From Aminomonas paucivorans DSM 12260 (GTDB lineage: Bacteria > Synergistota > Synergistia > Synergistales > Synergistaceae), in assembly GCF_000165795.1 (NCBI RefSeq), contig NZ_CM001022.1, positions 2,079,812 through 2,143,811 on the forward strand: DNA of 64,000 nucleotides, in the 5' to 3' direction. Of the stretch, positions 33,952 to 42,999 are shown piece by piece. A model generated the notes under the pieces. The model was not told where the DNA came from. It was given only the letters and a program-made list of their open reading frames with translations, and made no database searches. Every line of letters begins with the position of its first letter. The first letter of the stretch is position 1. A program made the translations under genes and the position numbers.

Positions 33952-34547
33952 GCCTTGAGCCCCAGGGAGATGATGCGGGCGAAGGCGCTCTCCGGGGACA
34001 GGTCCGTGGGGAGCACCGCCTCCTCCGGGAAGAAGAGGACGATCCCCGAGGTGGGGTTCGGGCTGGTGGGGACGAAAACCGTCAGGGTGGTGCGCCCCTC
34101 CAGTACCTCCCGGCGGGTGACGAAGCCCAGCACGTGCCCCGACCCGAAGGGGACCTTCACCACCCCCAGGTAGCGGTCCTTCTGCCCCGGACCCGCCAGG
34201 ACCTCCACCAGGTCCTTGAGGGTCTGGTACCAGGATCCCAGCAGGGGCAGGGCGGCGAGAAACCGTTCCACCCGGTCGAGGAGCCACTTTTCCCGACGGC
34301 GGAGCTTGTGCCCCGCGTAGAAGATGAGGGCCAGGGTGACCAGGAACACCCCCACCGCCCCGGGGACGGAGCGGGTGAGACCGAAGACCAGGGCCGCCAG
34401 GGACTGCACCGCCTCGAAGAGGAACCGCAGCACCACCACCAGGACGATGAGGGGGAGGAACACCAGCAGACCCGCCGCGAAGGTGCGGGTTCCCTCGGAG
34501 ATCCAGCGGCGTCCCCTGTGGAGGGTCTGTTCCGTTTGCGGGCTCAT
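33948..34547 (-). CDS. DUF502 family membrane protein
   Basis: This 199-residue protein has two strong membrane segments at about 23-45 (FAAGLLVFLPLIVLVVVLRF) and 60-80 (VPGAVGVFLVTLALIFYAGH), then a soluble domain with VKVPFGSGHVLGFVT and FVPTSPNPTSGIVLFFPEE, the hallmark of DUF502. Function is unknown; the family is widespread in bacteria and plants. Length is typical. It overlaps the GntR gene by 4 bases and is divergent from the plsC gene, 84 bases apart. Confidence 0.88.
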   Translation of the reverse strand: MSPQTEQTLHRGRRWISEGTRTFAAGLLVFLPLIVLVVVLRFLFEAVQSLAALVFGLTRSVPGAVGVFLVTLALIFYAGHKLRRREKWLLDRVERFLAALPLLGSWYQTLKDLVEVLAGPGQKDRYLGVVKVPFGSGHVLGFVTRREVLEGRTTLTVFVPTSPNPTSGIVLFFPEEAVLPTDLSPESAFARIISLGLKA

Positions 34548-34631
34548 GGGGCCTTCCTCCTTGGACGGCGCTGCCGCCGTGGGCTATGCTTGGGGAAAAC
34601 GGGGCGGTGCCCCCGGGACGGAGGTCTGCCC

Positions 34632-35258
34632 TTGTCCACGTTCTTCTACCGACTGGCCTGGCTGGTGCTGGCCCTGTACTTTCGAGTGTACCATCGACTC
34701 TCCCTGGTCGGGAGGGAGGGCCTGCCCGCGACCCGCCCCCTGATCCTGGCGGCGAACCACGGGAGCTACCTGGACCCCCCGGCCGTGGGGGTCGCCTTCC
34801 CCGGGGTGGTGCGGGGCCTGGCCTGGGACGGTCTCTTCCGGGTCCCCCTGCTGGGGGGGATCATCCGGCTGCTGGGGGCGGTGCCCGTCTCCCAGGAGGA
34901 CCGGCGCAGCGCCGCGGGGGTGCTGCGTCTGACCCTGCACCTGCTGGAGCGGGGGGAGTCGGTGATGATCTTCCCGGAGGGGCGACGCAGCCCCGACGGC
35001 ACCCTCCAGCCCCTGGAGGGGGGCGCTGCCCTGCTGGCCCTCAAGTCCGGGGTGCCCGTGGTGCCCGTGCGGGTGGACGGGGCCTTCGAGGCCCTGCCCA
35101 CATCGGGGTGCTTCCCCCGGCCCCGGAAGATCCGGGTGACCTTCCGGGAGGCCCTCCTCCCGGAAGACTTCGCGGGCCTGCCGGACCGGGAGGCGCGACG
35201 AGCCTTCCTGGAGCGGCTGCGCCAGGCCCTTCTGCCCGACCCTCCCCAGGGGTCCTGA
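34632..35258 (+). CDS. plsC: 1-acyl-glycerol-3-phosphate acyltransferase (PlsC family)
   Basis: This 208-residue membrane-associated acyltransferase makes phosphatidate or a similar lipid. The catalytic NHGSYLD (HX4D type) lies at about 42-48, the glycerol-phosphate-binding FPEGRRSPDG at about 117-126, and VPVVPVRVDGAF follows. The N-terminus FFYRLAWLVLALYF is a membrane-dipping helix. The start is TTG at 34632, chosen because GGAGG lies seven bases upstream and the N-terminal helix begins there; no ATG or GTG is suitably placed. A strong hairpin ends the transcript. Confidence 0.88.
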   Translation: MSTFFYRLAWLVLALYFRVYHRLSLVGREGLPATRPLILAANHGSYLDPPAVGVAFPGVVRGLAWDGLFRVPLLGGIIRLLGAVPVSQEDRRSAAGVLRLTLHLLERGESVMIFPEGRRSPDGTLQPLEGGAALLALKSGVPVVPVRVDGAFEALPTSGCFPRPRKIRVTFREALLPEDFAGLPDREARRAFLERLRQALLPDPPQGS

Positions 35259-35265
35259 TCCCAAG

Positions 35266-35299
35266 GCGAGGGGCCGCCGGACTCCCGGCGGCCCCTCGC
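35266..35299. terminator. Bidirectional hairpin terminator between plsC and the xdh genes
   Basis: GCGAGGGGCCGCCGG (35266-35280), loop actc, and its exact complement (35285-35299) form a 15-bp perfect stem between convergent genes. The plus side is followed by ttcgttctcctt. There is no long T tract, so efficiency is uncertain. Confidence 0.75.
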
Positions 35300-35318
35300 T
35301 TCGTTCTCCTTCCGCCCC

Positions 35319-36683
35319 CTACAGAAGCTCGTCGAAAAACCGGCGCACCAGGTTGGCGGTGATGGCCTTGCGGTAGGAGGGGCTCTTGCGGGGCTGCACC
35401 TCCTCCCCCGCCGTGCGGGAGGCCAGGTCGGCGGTCTGCCGGTCCAGGGGACGCCCCAGCACCGCCTCCTCCGTGCGGGTCAGGCGCTGTGGCAGGGGAG
35501 CCATGCTCCCCGCCGCCAGCCGGAAGGTCCGGATCGTCCCCCCCTCCTCCTCCAGGAACAGGGCGAGGCTGACCCGGGAGAGGGTCAGGGCCTTGCGGGA
35601 ACCCCGCTTGTAGAACCGCTGCCGGGAGGACGGGGCAGGCACGGGGATCTCCAGGGATTCCAGGATCTCCCCGGGGGCGCAGGCGTTCTCCCGGTACCGG
35701 GGCATGAACTCTCCGAGGGACAGGGTCCGGGTCCCCCGGGCGGAGGCCAGGCGCACCCGGGCCCCCAGGGCCAGGAGCACCACCGGCAGATCCGCCGCCC
35801 CGGAGGCGTTGGCCAGGTTGCCCCCCAGGGTGGCCCGGTTCTGGATGGCCGGGGCCCCGCTGCGGAAGGAGGCCTCCCGCAGAGCGGGCAGCAGCTCCCC
35901 CACCAGGGGGGTGCGCAGGATCTCCCCGTTGGTGGTGCAGGCCCTCAGGCGCAGGATCTCCCCCTCCCGCACGGCCCCGTGCAGCTCCTCCAGGCGGAAC
36001 AGGTCCACCACCTTCTCCGGGTCCGCCTTGCGGTTCTTCCGGTCCGGCAGGATGTCCGTGCCCCCCGCCAGGAGGGTGGCGTCGGGGTGCTCCGCCAGGA
36101 CCGCCAGGGCCTCCTCCAGGCTTCGGGGGGCGAAGAAGCGCCCCCGTTCCTCCGGGTCGAACTCCGGGAGATCCCCGGCGCAGGGGTTGGGACGGGGACG
36201 GAAGGAGGCGGGGTATTCCTCCCGAACCGCCCGGTCCACCGCCCGGTAGATGGGCTCGTAGCCCGTACAGCGGCACAGGTTTCCCGAAAGGGCTACCCGC
36301 ACCTCCTCCCGGGTGGGGCGGGGGTTCTCCTCCAGGAGGGCCCGGGAGGCCATCTCCATGCCGGGGGTGCAGAAACCGCAGTGCACCGCCCCCTCCTCCA
36401 CGAAGGCGATCTGCAGGGCGTCGGGGGTCTGCCCCTCCTCCCCGGGGACGCCCAACCCCTCCACGGTGAGCACCTCCCGCCCCGCCACCTGGAGGGCGGG
36501 AACGCAGCAGGAGTTCACCAGCACCCCGTCCAGGAGCACCGCGCAGGCGCCGCACTCCCCCTCGCCGCACCCTTCCTTGGTTCCCGGGAGGTCAAGATCC
36601 TCCCGCAGGACCCGCAGCAGGGACTTGAGCGGGTGGACCTGGGCGCTTCGTACCTTTCCGTTGACGGTGACCCGCATCCTCAT
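35319..36683 (-). CDS. Xanthine dehydrogenase-type [2Fe-2S] and FAD subunit (fused)
   Basis: This 454-residue chain carries the electron-transfer domains of a molybdenum hydroxylase. The [2Fe-2S] part comes first: plant-type ligands in KEGCGEGECGACAVLLDG with the later Cys in NSCCVP, and the helical cluster CGFCTPGM plus GNLCRCTGY (about 100-145). The FAD domain (about 180-454) has DATLLAGGTDILPDRK and NRATLGGNLANASGAADLP, the usual pyrophosphate-binding sites. It should hand electrons from the Mo subunit encoded just upstream (13 bases apart) to NAD or another acceptor. It is the last gene of the purine cluster. Fusion of FeS and FAD in one chain resembles XdhA-type proteins. Confidence 0.92.
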   Translation of the reverse strand: MRMRVTVNGKVRSAQVHPLKSLLRVLREDLDLPGTKEGCGEGECGACAVLLDGVLVNSCCVPALQVAGREVLTVEGLGVPGEEGQTPDALQIAFVEEGAVHCGFCTPGMEMASRALLEENPRPTREEVRVALSGNLCRCTGYEPIYRAVDRAVREEYPASFRPRPNPCAGDLPEFDPEERGRFFAPRSLEEALAVLAEHPDATLLAGGTDILPDRKNRKADPEKVVDLFRLEELHGAVREGEILRLRACTTNGEILRTPLVGELLPALREASFRSGAPAIQNRATLGGNLANASGAADLPVVLLALGARVRLASARGTRTLSLGEFMPRYRENACAPGEILESLEIPVPAPSSRQRFYKRGSRKALTLSRVSLALFLEEEGGTIRTFRLAAGSMAPLPQRLTRTEEAVLGRPLDRQTADLASRTAGEEVQPRKSPSYRKAITANLVRRFFDELL

Positions 36684-36696
36684 GGTCCGAACCTCC

Positions 36697-38985
36697 TCAC
36701 TGCCGGTCCGGGGCGGAGGCCCCGTCCCGCTCCTCCAGAAGCCGGAAGAGCTTTTCCCCCGTGAGGGGGACCTCCGTGCCGAAGACCCCCGTGGCGTCCT
36801 GCAGGGCGGACACGAAGGCCGGGGCCCCCCCGTTCAGGGGAAGCTCCCCCAGCCCCTTGGCCCCGCAGGGCCCCACGGGACAGGTCCCGGGCTCCAGGAC
36901 CTCCACCTTCCACCGGGGGGTGTCCAGGGTGGTGGGGATCAGGTAGGCGTTCAGGTGTTCCGCCGAGAGCTTCCCCTCCCCCGTCAGGGTCAGGTCCTCG
37001 ATGTGGCTCCATCCCAGGGACTGAAGGAAGCCCCCGAGGATCTGCCCCTCCACCAGGATCGGATGGATGGCCTTCCCGATCTCCGCCGCCACGGCCACCT
37101 CCAGGGGGGTCACCTCGTAGGTGTCCAGGTCCGCCTCCACCTCCACCGTCTGGGCGATCCAGGAATAGGCCTTGTAGGCCTCCCCCCGGAAGGCGTCCTG
37201 GTCCCATCGGCCCGTGCAGCCCGGGGGCAGGGTGCCACAGGCCTCCAGGCTCCCCCGGGCCTCCCGGGCCAGGTCCGCCGCCTCCCGGGTGGTCCAGGAT
37301 CGGTCCTTCAGGAAAAACCGCCCCTCCTCGAACCGGGCGGGCCCCGTCCCCTCCCGATCCCCCAAGAAGGCCGCCAGGTCGCGGATCAGGGCGCCGCAGG
37401 CCTCCTGCACCACCCGCCCCACGTACATGGTGCTCCGGGAGGCCACGGTGGGGCCGCTGTTGGGGGTGACGGCGGTGTCCGGCCTGGGGCAGGCCACCTG
37501 GTCGTAGGGCACCCCCAGGGCCTGGGCGGCGATCATGGGGTGCACCGTGCCGATGCCCTGGCCCATGTCGGCGCTGCTGGCGTGGACGGTGAAGACGCCG
37601 GAGGCGTACTCCACCCGCACCGTCGTGCCCATGTTCGCCTCCCCGTCCCCCGTGAATCCTCCCCCGTGGAGGGCCAGGCTGATGCCCACCCCCCGGCGCA
37701 CCCGTCCCGTCTGGGCGGCGTGGGCCACCCGCTTGTTCCGGTAGTCCCCCAGCTCCGCCGCCCGAAGCAGCACTTCCTTGGGGTGGACCGCATCCCGAAG
37801 GACCTGCCCGCAAGGCAGGACGTCCCCCTCCTCCAGGACGTTGCGGAGCCTCACGTCCAGGGGGTCCAGGTTCAGGACCAGGGCGATCTTGTCCATGTGG
37901 CGCTCCATGGCGAAGAGGGCCTGAGGGGCGCCGAAGCCCCTGTAGGCCCCGCAGGGGACCATGTGGGTGGCCACGGAGAGGGAGTGGATGGAGACGTTCG
38001 GCACCCGGTAGCACCCCTGGGCGTGGAGGGTCGCCCTCTGCTGCACCACCCGGCTCAGGGTGGTGAAGGCCCCCCCGTCCAGGACCAGTTCCACCTCCAG
38101 GGCCGTCAGGGTCCCGTCCTCCTTGACCCCCGCCACGATGCGGGTCCGGGAAGGGTGGCGCTTGGGCGTCCCCAGAAGGTCGTCGGACCGGTCGTAGACC
38201 AGGCGGACGGGCCGCCCTGCGGCCAGGGCCAGGTTGGCCACCCAGAGGGCCAGGAGGGAGGGGAAGTCCTCCTTGCCCCCGAACCCCCCGCCCGTGACGG
38301 CCTGGCGGACCCGGATGCGCTCCGGGTCCCATCCCAGGGACTGGACCAGGGCGCCGTGGACGTAATAGGGACACTGCATGGACCCCACCACCTCCAGGGT
38401 TCCGTCGTCCTGGGGAAGGGCCAGCATGCCCTGGGTCTCCAGGTAGAGCTGCTCGTGGAGCCCCGTGCGGTAGATCCCCTCCACGATCCGATCCGCCTCG
38501 GCGAAGCCCTTCTTCAGGTCTCCCCGCTGGATGCGGTACTCGTCCAGGATGTTGTCCTCCCCCCAGACGATCCCCTTCCGGCCCAGGGAGTCCTCCAGGG
38601 AGAGCACCGCCGGCAGGGGTTCCAGGACCGGTCGAAGGGCCTTCAACGCCCCCCGGAGGAGCGCCTCGTCCGGGGCCGCCAGCAGGGCGATCCCCTGGGT
38701 CGCGTAGGCCACCCGCTCCTCCGCCAGGATGGGCAGGTCGTCCCGCACCAGGTGGACGAAGTTCTTTCCCCTCAGATCCCGAGCGGTGAGGAAGACCACC
38801 CGGGACCAGTCGAAGGCCGGGTCCCTCTCGAACCCCTTAAGGATCCCGTGGGGGACCGGGGAGCCCACCACCGCCCCCTCCCAGCACCCCGGCACGGGGA
38901 TGTCCGCCACGAAGGGAGCCCGCCCGGTGACCTTGTCGATGCCGTCCTTGCGGGGGACCGAGGTCCCCACCACCTTGCCGTTCAT
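36697..38985 (-). CDS. Xanthine dehydrogenase-type molybdenum-binding subunit
   Basis: This 762-residue catalytic chain of a molybdopterin hydroxylase hydroxylates purines using water-derived oxygen. Visible family motifs are [35 protein letters not shown] and GPCGAKGLGE; the final Glu is the expected catalytic base. No FeS or FAD domain is present, so it needs the 454-residue partner encoded next. One base separates it from the fused XdhD-like gene upstream. It shares the general architecture with that protein but is distinct in sequence, so two different Mo enzymes or a mixed complex are possible. Confidence 0.92.
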   Translation of the reverse strand: MNGKVVGTSVPRKDGIDKVTGRAPFVADIPVPGCWEGAVVGSPVPHGILKGFERDPAFDWSRVVFLTARDLRGKNFVHLVRDDLPILAEERVAYATQGIALLAAPDEALLRGALKALRPVLEPLPAVLSLEDSLGRKGIVWGEDNILDEYRIQRGDLKKGFAEADRIVEGIYRTGLHEQLYLETQGMLALPQDDGTLEVVGSMQCPYYVHGALVQSLGWDPERIRVRQAVTGGGFGGKEDFPSLLALWVANLALAAGRPVRLVYDRSDDLLGTPKRHPSRTRIVAGVKEDGTLTALEVELVLDGGAFTTLSRVVQQRATLHAQGCYRVPNVSIHSLSVATHMVPCGAYRGFGAPQALFAMERHMDKIALVLNLDPLDVRLRNVLEEGDVLPCGQVLRDAVHPKEVLLRAAELGDYRNKRVAHAAQTGRVRRGVGISLALHGGGFTGDGEANMGTTVRVEYASGVFTVHASSADMGQGIGTVHPMIAAQALGVPYDQVACPRPDTAVTPNSGPTVASRSTMYVGRVVQEACGALIRDLAAFLGDREGTGPARFEEGRFFLKDRSWTTREAADLAREARGSLEACGTLPPGCTGRWDQDAFRGEAYKAYSWIAQTVEVEADLDTYEVTPLEVAVAAEIGKAIHPILVEGQILGGFLQSLGWSHIEDLTLTGEGKLSAEHLNAYLIPTTLDTPRWKVEVLEPGTCPVGPCGAKGLGELPLNGGAPAFVSALQDATGVFGTEVPLTGEKLFRLLEERDGASAPDRQ

Positions 38986-38986
38986 C

Positions 38987-41575
38987 CTATTCCTCCCCTT
39001 CCGTTCCGCCGCCGCTTCCCCGCTTGTGGTAGGGCGTTCCCGCCAAGGGCAGCTCCGTCCTTTCCCGGCCGTCGAGCCTCCGGTAGGCCAGGGCGACGGC
39101 GGGGGCGGGGGGCACCAGGGCGATCTCCCCCACCCCCTTGGCTCCGAAGGCCACCTCCCCGCCCCGGGCGTAGGAGAGCTTCACCTCGATGGGGGGGACA
39201 TCCGGGGCCCTCCAGAGCCCCAGGGTCCCGTACCTCTTCACCGGATAGCCCCCGGGGGTGGGGAACTCCTCCGTCAGGGCGTAGCCGAGCCCCATGACCA
39301 CCCCGCCCTCGATCTGCCCCTCCAGGGAGGTGAGGTTGATGGGCTGTCCCGAGTCGTGGCAGGCCACGTACCGCTCCACCCGCCCCTCCTCGTCCAGCAG
39401 GACCACGTGGGTGGCGTAGCCGTAGGCGATGTGGCTCACCGGATGGGGCACCTCCGACCCCATGGGGTCGCTTTGGAAGTCGAACTCCCGGTAGAGGTCC
39501 TTCCCCTCCAGGGCCTCCAGGGAACCCGCCTGAAGCAGGTCCTGCCGCAGGGCCTCGGCGCAGCGCCGCACCGCCTCCCCGGTGAACACGGTCTGCCGGG
39601 AGGCGGTGCTGGTCCCCGCATCGGGGGTGAGACGGGTGTCCGCAGGCATGTGCCGGATCCGGGAGAGGGGCAGGCCCGTGACGTGGCTCAGAATCTGGGT
39701 GGTCATGGTGGCGATGCCCTGGCCCATGCAGGCGGCGCTGGTGAAGACCCGCACCTCCCCCTCCCGGACCTCCAGGCGCACCCGGGAGACGTCGGGCACC
39801 CCCACCCCCAGGCCGCTGTTCTTCATGCCGCAGGCGATGCCCGCCCGGGGGGAGGACTCGAAGGCCTCCTTGGCGTCCAGAAGGGTCTCCTTGAGGCGCA
39901 CGTCGGGCCCGGCGATCTGGCCGTTGCTCATCACGTCCCCCGGGGCGATGGCGTTGCGCCACCGGATCTCCCAGTAGGAGAGCCCCGTCGCCTCCGCCAG
40001 GAGGTTCAGGTTGCCCTCCACCGCGAAGGCGGACTGGGTGACCCCGAAGCCCCGGAAGGCCCCGCAGGGGGGGTTGTTGGTGTAGACCCCCAGCCCCTCC
40101 ACGTCCATGCAGGGAACCTTGTAGGGCCCCCCGGCGTGGGTGCAGGCCCGCTGGAGCACCGGCCCCCCCAGGGAGGTGTAGGCCCCCGTGTCGGAGGTGA
40201 TGCGGATCCGGTGGGCGGTGAGGTGCCCCTCCCCGTCGCACCCCGAGGTGATCTGGATGGTCATGGGATGCCGCTTGGGGTGCACCCGAAGGCTCTCCTC
40301 CCGGGTCCAGGTGAGCTTCACGGGCTTGCGGGTGATCCAGGCCATCAGGGCCGCGTGGTGCTGCACCGACAGGTCCTCCTTGCCCCCGAAGCCTCCCCCC
40401 ACCAGGGCGGTGACGCAGCGCACCTTCTCCGGGGGGATCCCCAACAGCTCGGCGATCTGACGGTTCTCGTCGTACACCCCCTGCCCCCCCGTGGTCACCA
40501 CGAGGCCGTCCCCCACCGGCTCCGCCAGGGCGGACTCGGGTTCCAGGAAGGCGTGGTCCACCCTCTGGGTCCGGTAGGTCCGGGACACCACGTGGGCGGA
40601 CCGGGCCAGGGCCTCCTCCGCGTCCCCCCTCTTGACCCGGGTCTTCACCTCCACCCGGTTTCCCCAGGGGTGGAGCTGCGGGGCCCCCGGGGCCAGGGCC
40701 TCCTCCGGGGAGAGCACCGGGGGAAGCTCCTGGACCTCCAGCCGGATGCGTCCCAGGGCCTCCCGGGCGGTCTCGGGATCCCGGGCGGCCACCAGGGCCA
40801 GGGCGTCCCCCACGTACCGGGTCTCCTCCCCCTCCGCCACCAGCACCGGCCAGTCCGGCACCAGGTGCCCCAGGGTCCGCCTGCCCGGCACGTCCCTCCA
40901 GGTGAGGACCGCCTCCACCCCCTCCAGGGCCCGGGCCTCGGAGACGTCGATCCGCCGCACCAGCCCCCGGGGCACGGGGGAGCGCAGCACCGCCCCGTGG
41001 AGCATCCCGGGGAGGGAACAGTCGTCGGCGAACCGGGCCCGACCCAGGACCTTGTCCCGGGCGTCCACCCGGGGCATCCGCTCCCCGATCCTCCAGGCCC
41101 GGTCCTCCTCCCGGGGGACGGTCCCTTCCCGGAAGGCCCGGGCAGCTCCCTCCACGGCGTCCAGGACCTTGGCGTACCCGGTGCAGCGGCAGAGGTTGCC
41201 CCGCAGGGCCTCCCGGATCTCCCCCCGGGTGGGATGGGGGTTCCGGTCCAGGAGAGCCTTGGCGCTCAGCACCATGCCGGGGGTGCAGAAGCCGCACTGC
41301 ACCGCCCCGGCGGAGGCGAAGGCCCAGGCGTAGACCTCCGCCTCCCTCTCCGAGAGGCCCTCCACCGTGAGGACCTCCTTGCCCGCCACCCCCGAGAGCT
41401 TCAGCAGGCAGGCCCGCTGTTTTCTGCCGTCCACCAGCACCGTGCAGGCTCCGCAGACCCCCTCGCCGCACCCGTTCTTGACGGAGGTGAGGTCCCGTTC
41501 CCTCCTCAGGTAGTCCAGCAGGTTCCGGTCCCGCTCCTCCCGACAGGGTTCGCCGTTGACCCGAAACGCGAACAT
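38987..41575 (-). CDS. xdhD: XdhD-like selenium-associated xanthine/purine dehydrogenase ([2Fe-2S] plus Mo domains)
   Basis: In this 862-residue protein an N-terminal two-cluster [2Fe-2S] domain ([35 protein letters not shown]; 1-150) is fused to the Mo catalytic domain (about 160-862; [41 protein letters not shown]). No FAD domain. This is the layout of E. coli XdhD and of the selenium-dependent xanthine dehydrogenases of clostridia, which carry a labile Se in the Mo site; no in-frame UGA is needed for that. The gene follows hydA by one base. It could borrow the FAD subunit of the third xdh gene or pass electrons to YgfK, as proposed for related clusters. Confidence 0.9.
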   Translation of the reverse strand: MFAFRVNGEPCREERDRNLLDYLRRERDLTSVKNGCGEGVCGACTVLVDGRKQRACLLKLSGVAGKEVLTVEGLSEREAEVYAWAFASAGAVQCGFCTPGMVLSAKALLDRNPHPTRGEIREALRGNLCRCTGYAKVLDAVEGAARAFREGTVPREEDRAWRIGERMPRVDARDKVLGRARFADDCSLPGMLHGAVLRSPVPRGLVRRIDVSEARALEGVEAVLTWRDVPGRRTLGHLVPDWPVLVAEGEETRYVGDALALVAARDPETAREALGRIRLEVQELPPVLSPEEALAPGAPQLHPWGNRVEVKTRVKRGDAEEALARSAHVVSRTYRTQRVDHAFLEPESALAEPVGDGLVVTTGGQGVYDENRQIAELLGIPPEKVRCVTALVGGGFGGKEDLSVQHHAALMAWITRKPVKLTWTREESLRVHPKRHPMTIQITSGCDGEGHLTAHRIRITSDTGAYTSLGGPVLQRACTHAGGPYKVPCMDVEGLGVYTNNPPCGAFRGFGVTQSAFAVEGNLNLLAEATGLSYWEIRWRNAIAPGDVMSNGQIAGPDVRLKETLLDAKEAFESSPRAGIACGMKNSGLGVGVPDVSRVRLEVREGEVRVFTSAACMGQGIATMTTQILSHVTGLPLSRIRHMPADTRLTPDAGTSTASRQTVFTGEAVRRCAEALRQDLLQAGSLEALEGKDLYREFDFQSDPMGSEVPHPVSHIAYGYATHVVLLDEEGRVERYVACHDSGQPINLTSLEGQIEGGVVMGLGYALTEEFPTPGGYPVKRYGTLGLWRAPDVPPIEVKLSYARGGEVAFGAKGVGEIALVPPAPAVALAYRRLDGRERTELPLAGTPYHKRGSGGGTEGEE

Positions 41576-41576
41576 C

Positions 41577-42962
41577 CTAGTTCCTCCCCTCGAAGGGTCT
41601 GCGGCGCAGGTAGACGCCCCCGGGGGGGCCCTCCAGCAGCCGCCCCCGGTGGACCACCCGACGCCCCCGCAGGTACACCTGCTCGATGCGCCCCCGGACC
41701 TCCATCCCCTCGTAGGGGCAGTAGTCCACCCGCTGCACCTGCTCCGACGCCCGGAGGATCCGGCTCCCCAGGGGATCCAACACCACCAGGTCCGCGTCGC
41801 TCCCCGGGGCCAGGACGCCCTTGCGGGGGTACAGGCCGAAGAGGCGCGCCGGGCGGGCGCAGAGGGCCTCCACGTACCGCCCCAGGGACAGGCGTCCCTC
41901 CGCCACCCCGGCGGAGTAGAGCAGCTCCATGCGGTGCTCCACCCCCGGCAGGCCGCTGGGGATGCGGCGGAAGTCCTCCGCCCCCCGGTCCTTCTGCCCC
42001 CGGGCGTGGAAGGAGCAGTGGTCCGTGGCCACCGTGTCCACCTCTCCCCGGTCCAGGGCCTCCCAGAGGGCCGATTGGTCCTCCCGGGTCCGCAGGGGCG
42101 GGGAGAGGACGAACTTCCGGGCCTCCTCCGGAGGCAGCAGATAGCGCCCCTCGTCCAGGAGGAGGTACTGGGGGCAGGTCTCCGCGAAGACCCTCCCCCC
42201 CCGGGATCGGGCGGCCCGGAGGACCTCCAGGGATCGGGCGGCGCTGACGTGCACCACCAGGAGAGGGGCTCCCGCCAGCTCCGCCAGGACGGTCATGCGG
42301 TGCACCGCCTCCGCCTCCGCCTCCGCGGGCCGGGACAGGGGGTGCGCCCGGGGCCCCCGTTCCCCCCGGGCGAAGAGGTCCTCCTGAAGGGCCGCCACCA
42401 GGTCCCCGTTCTCGCAGTGCACGCAGAGCAGCCCCCCCAGGGGGGCGAGGACCCGGGCCATGCGCAGGAGAACCCCGTCGTCCACCTGGAGGGCCCCCTT
42501 GTAGGCCATGTACATCTTGAAGGAGGGGATGCCCCCCTCCACCACCGCAGGGACCTCCCGTTCCACCCCTTCGTTCCAGTCCGTCACCGCCAGGTGGAAG
42601 CCGTAGTCGCAGAAGGCCCGGCCCTCCGCCAGGGCGTGCCAGGCCTCCACCCCCTGGGCCAGGGTCTGCCCCCGGAACTGGGTGGCGTAGTCCACCACCG
42701 TCGTGGTGCCCCCCGCCAGGGCCGCCCGGGTGCCCGAGGCGAAGTCGTCGGCGGTGCGGAACTCCCCCGCGGGGAGGTCGAAGTGGGTGTGCCCGTCCAC
42801 TCCCCCGGGCAGCAGAAGCCGACCCGACACGTCCACCGTTTCGTCCCCCCGACGCAGGAGGCCGAAGCCCACCGCGTCTATCCGCTCCCCCTCCACCCGC
42901 AGGTCCGCCCGGCAGACCCCCTGGGGGGAGACCACCTGTCCCCCGACAAAGACCGTTCCCAT
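41577..42962 (-). CDS. hydA: Dihydropyrimidinase/D-hydantoinase
   Basis: This 461-residue cyclic amidohydrolase has a binuclear metal centre: GHTHFDLP (HxH, about 57-59), the bridging Lys in FKMYMAYKG (about 150), VHCEN and VHVSAA histidines, and the Asp in ATDHCSFH. It opens hydantoin, dihydropyrimidine or allantoin-like rings by hydrolysis in the cytoplasm. In this cluster it probably acts on a purine-derived cyclic intermediate. A related hydantoinase gene (hyuA/hydA) is part of the E. coli ygeW-ygeX-ygeY set. It follows the permease gene by 37 bases. Confidence 0.9.
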   Translation of the reverse strand: MGTVFVGGQVVSPQGVCRADLRVEGERIDAVGFGLLRRGDETVDVSGRLLLPGGVDGHTHFDLPAGEFRTADDFASGTRAALAGGTTTVVDYATQFRGQTLAQGVEAWHALAEGRAFCDYGFHLAVTDWNEGVEREVPAVVEGGIPSFKMYMAYKGALQVDDGVLLRMARVLAPLGGLLCVHCENGDLVAALQEDLFARGERGPRAHPLSRPAEAEAEAVHRMTVLAELAGAPLLVVHVSAARSLEVLRAARSRGGRVFAETCPQYLLLDEGRYLLPPEEARKFVLSPPLRTREDQSALWEALDRGEVDTVATDHCSFHARGQKDRGAEDFRRIPSGLPGVEHRMELLYSAGVAEGRLSLGRYVEALCARPARLFGLYPRKGVLAPGSDADLVVLDPLGSRILRASEQVQRVDYCPYEGMEVRGRIEQVYLRGRRVVHRGRLLEGPPGGVYLRRRPFEGRN

Positions 42963-42999
42963 CCCCGCCCCCCCTTGCAGGTCCCTTCGTCCGAACGGC

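Noticed and set aside
38987-41575. Selenocysteine codon in the selenium-associated xanthine dehydrogenase
   Set aside because: The frame is complete without an internal TGA. Selenium in these enzymes is a labile cofactor and does not need selenocysteine.
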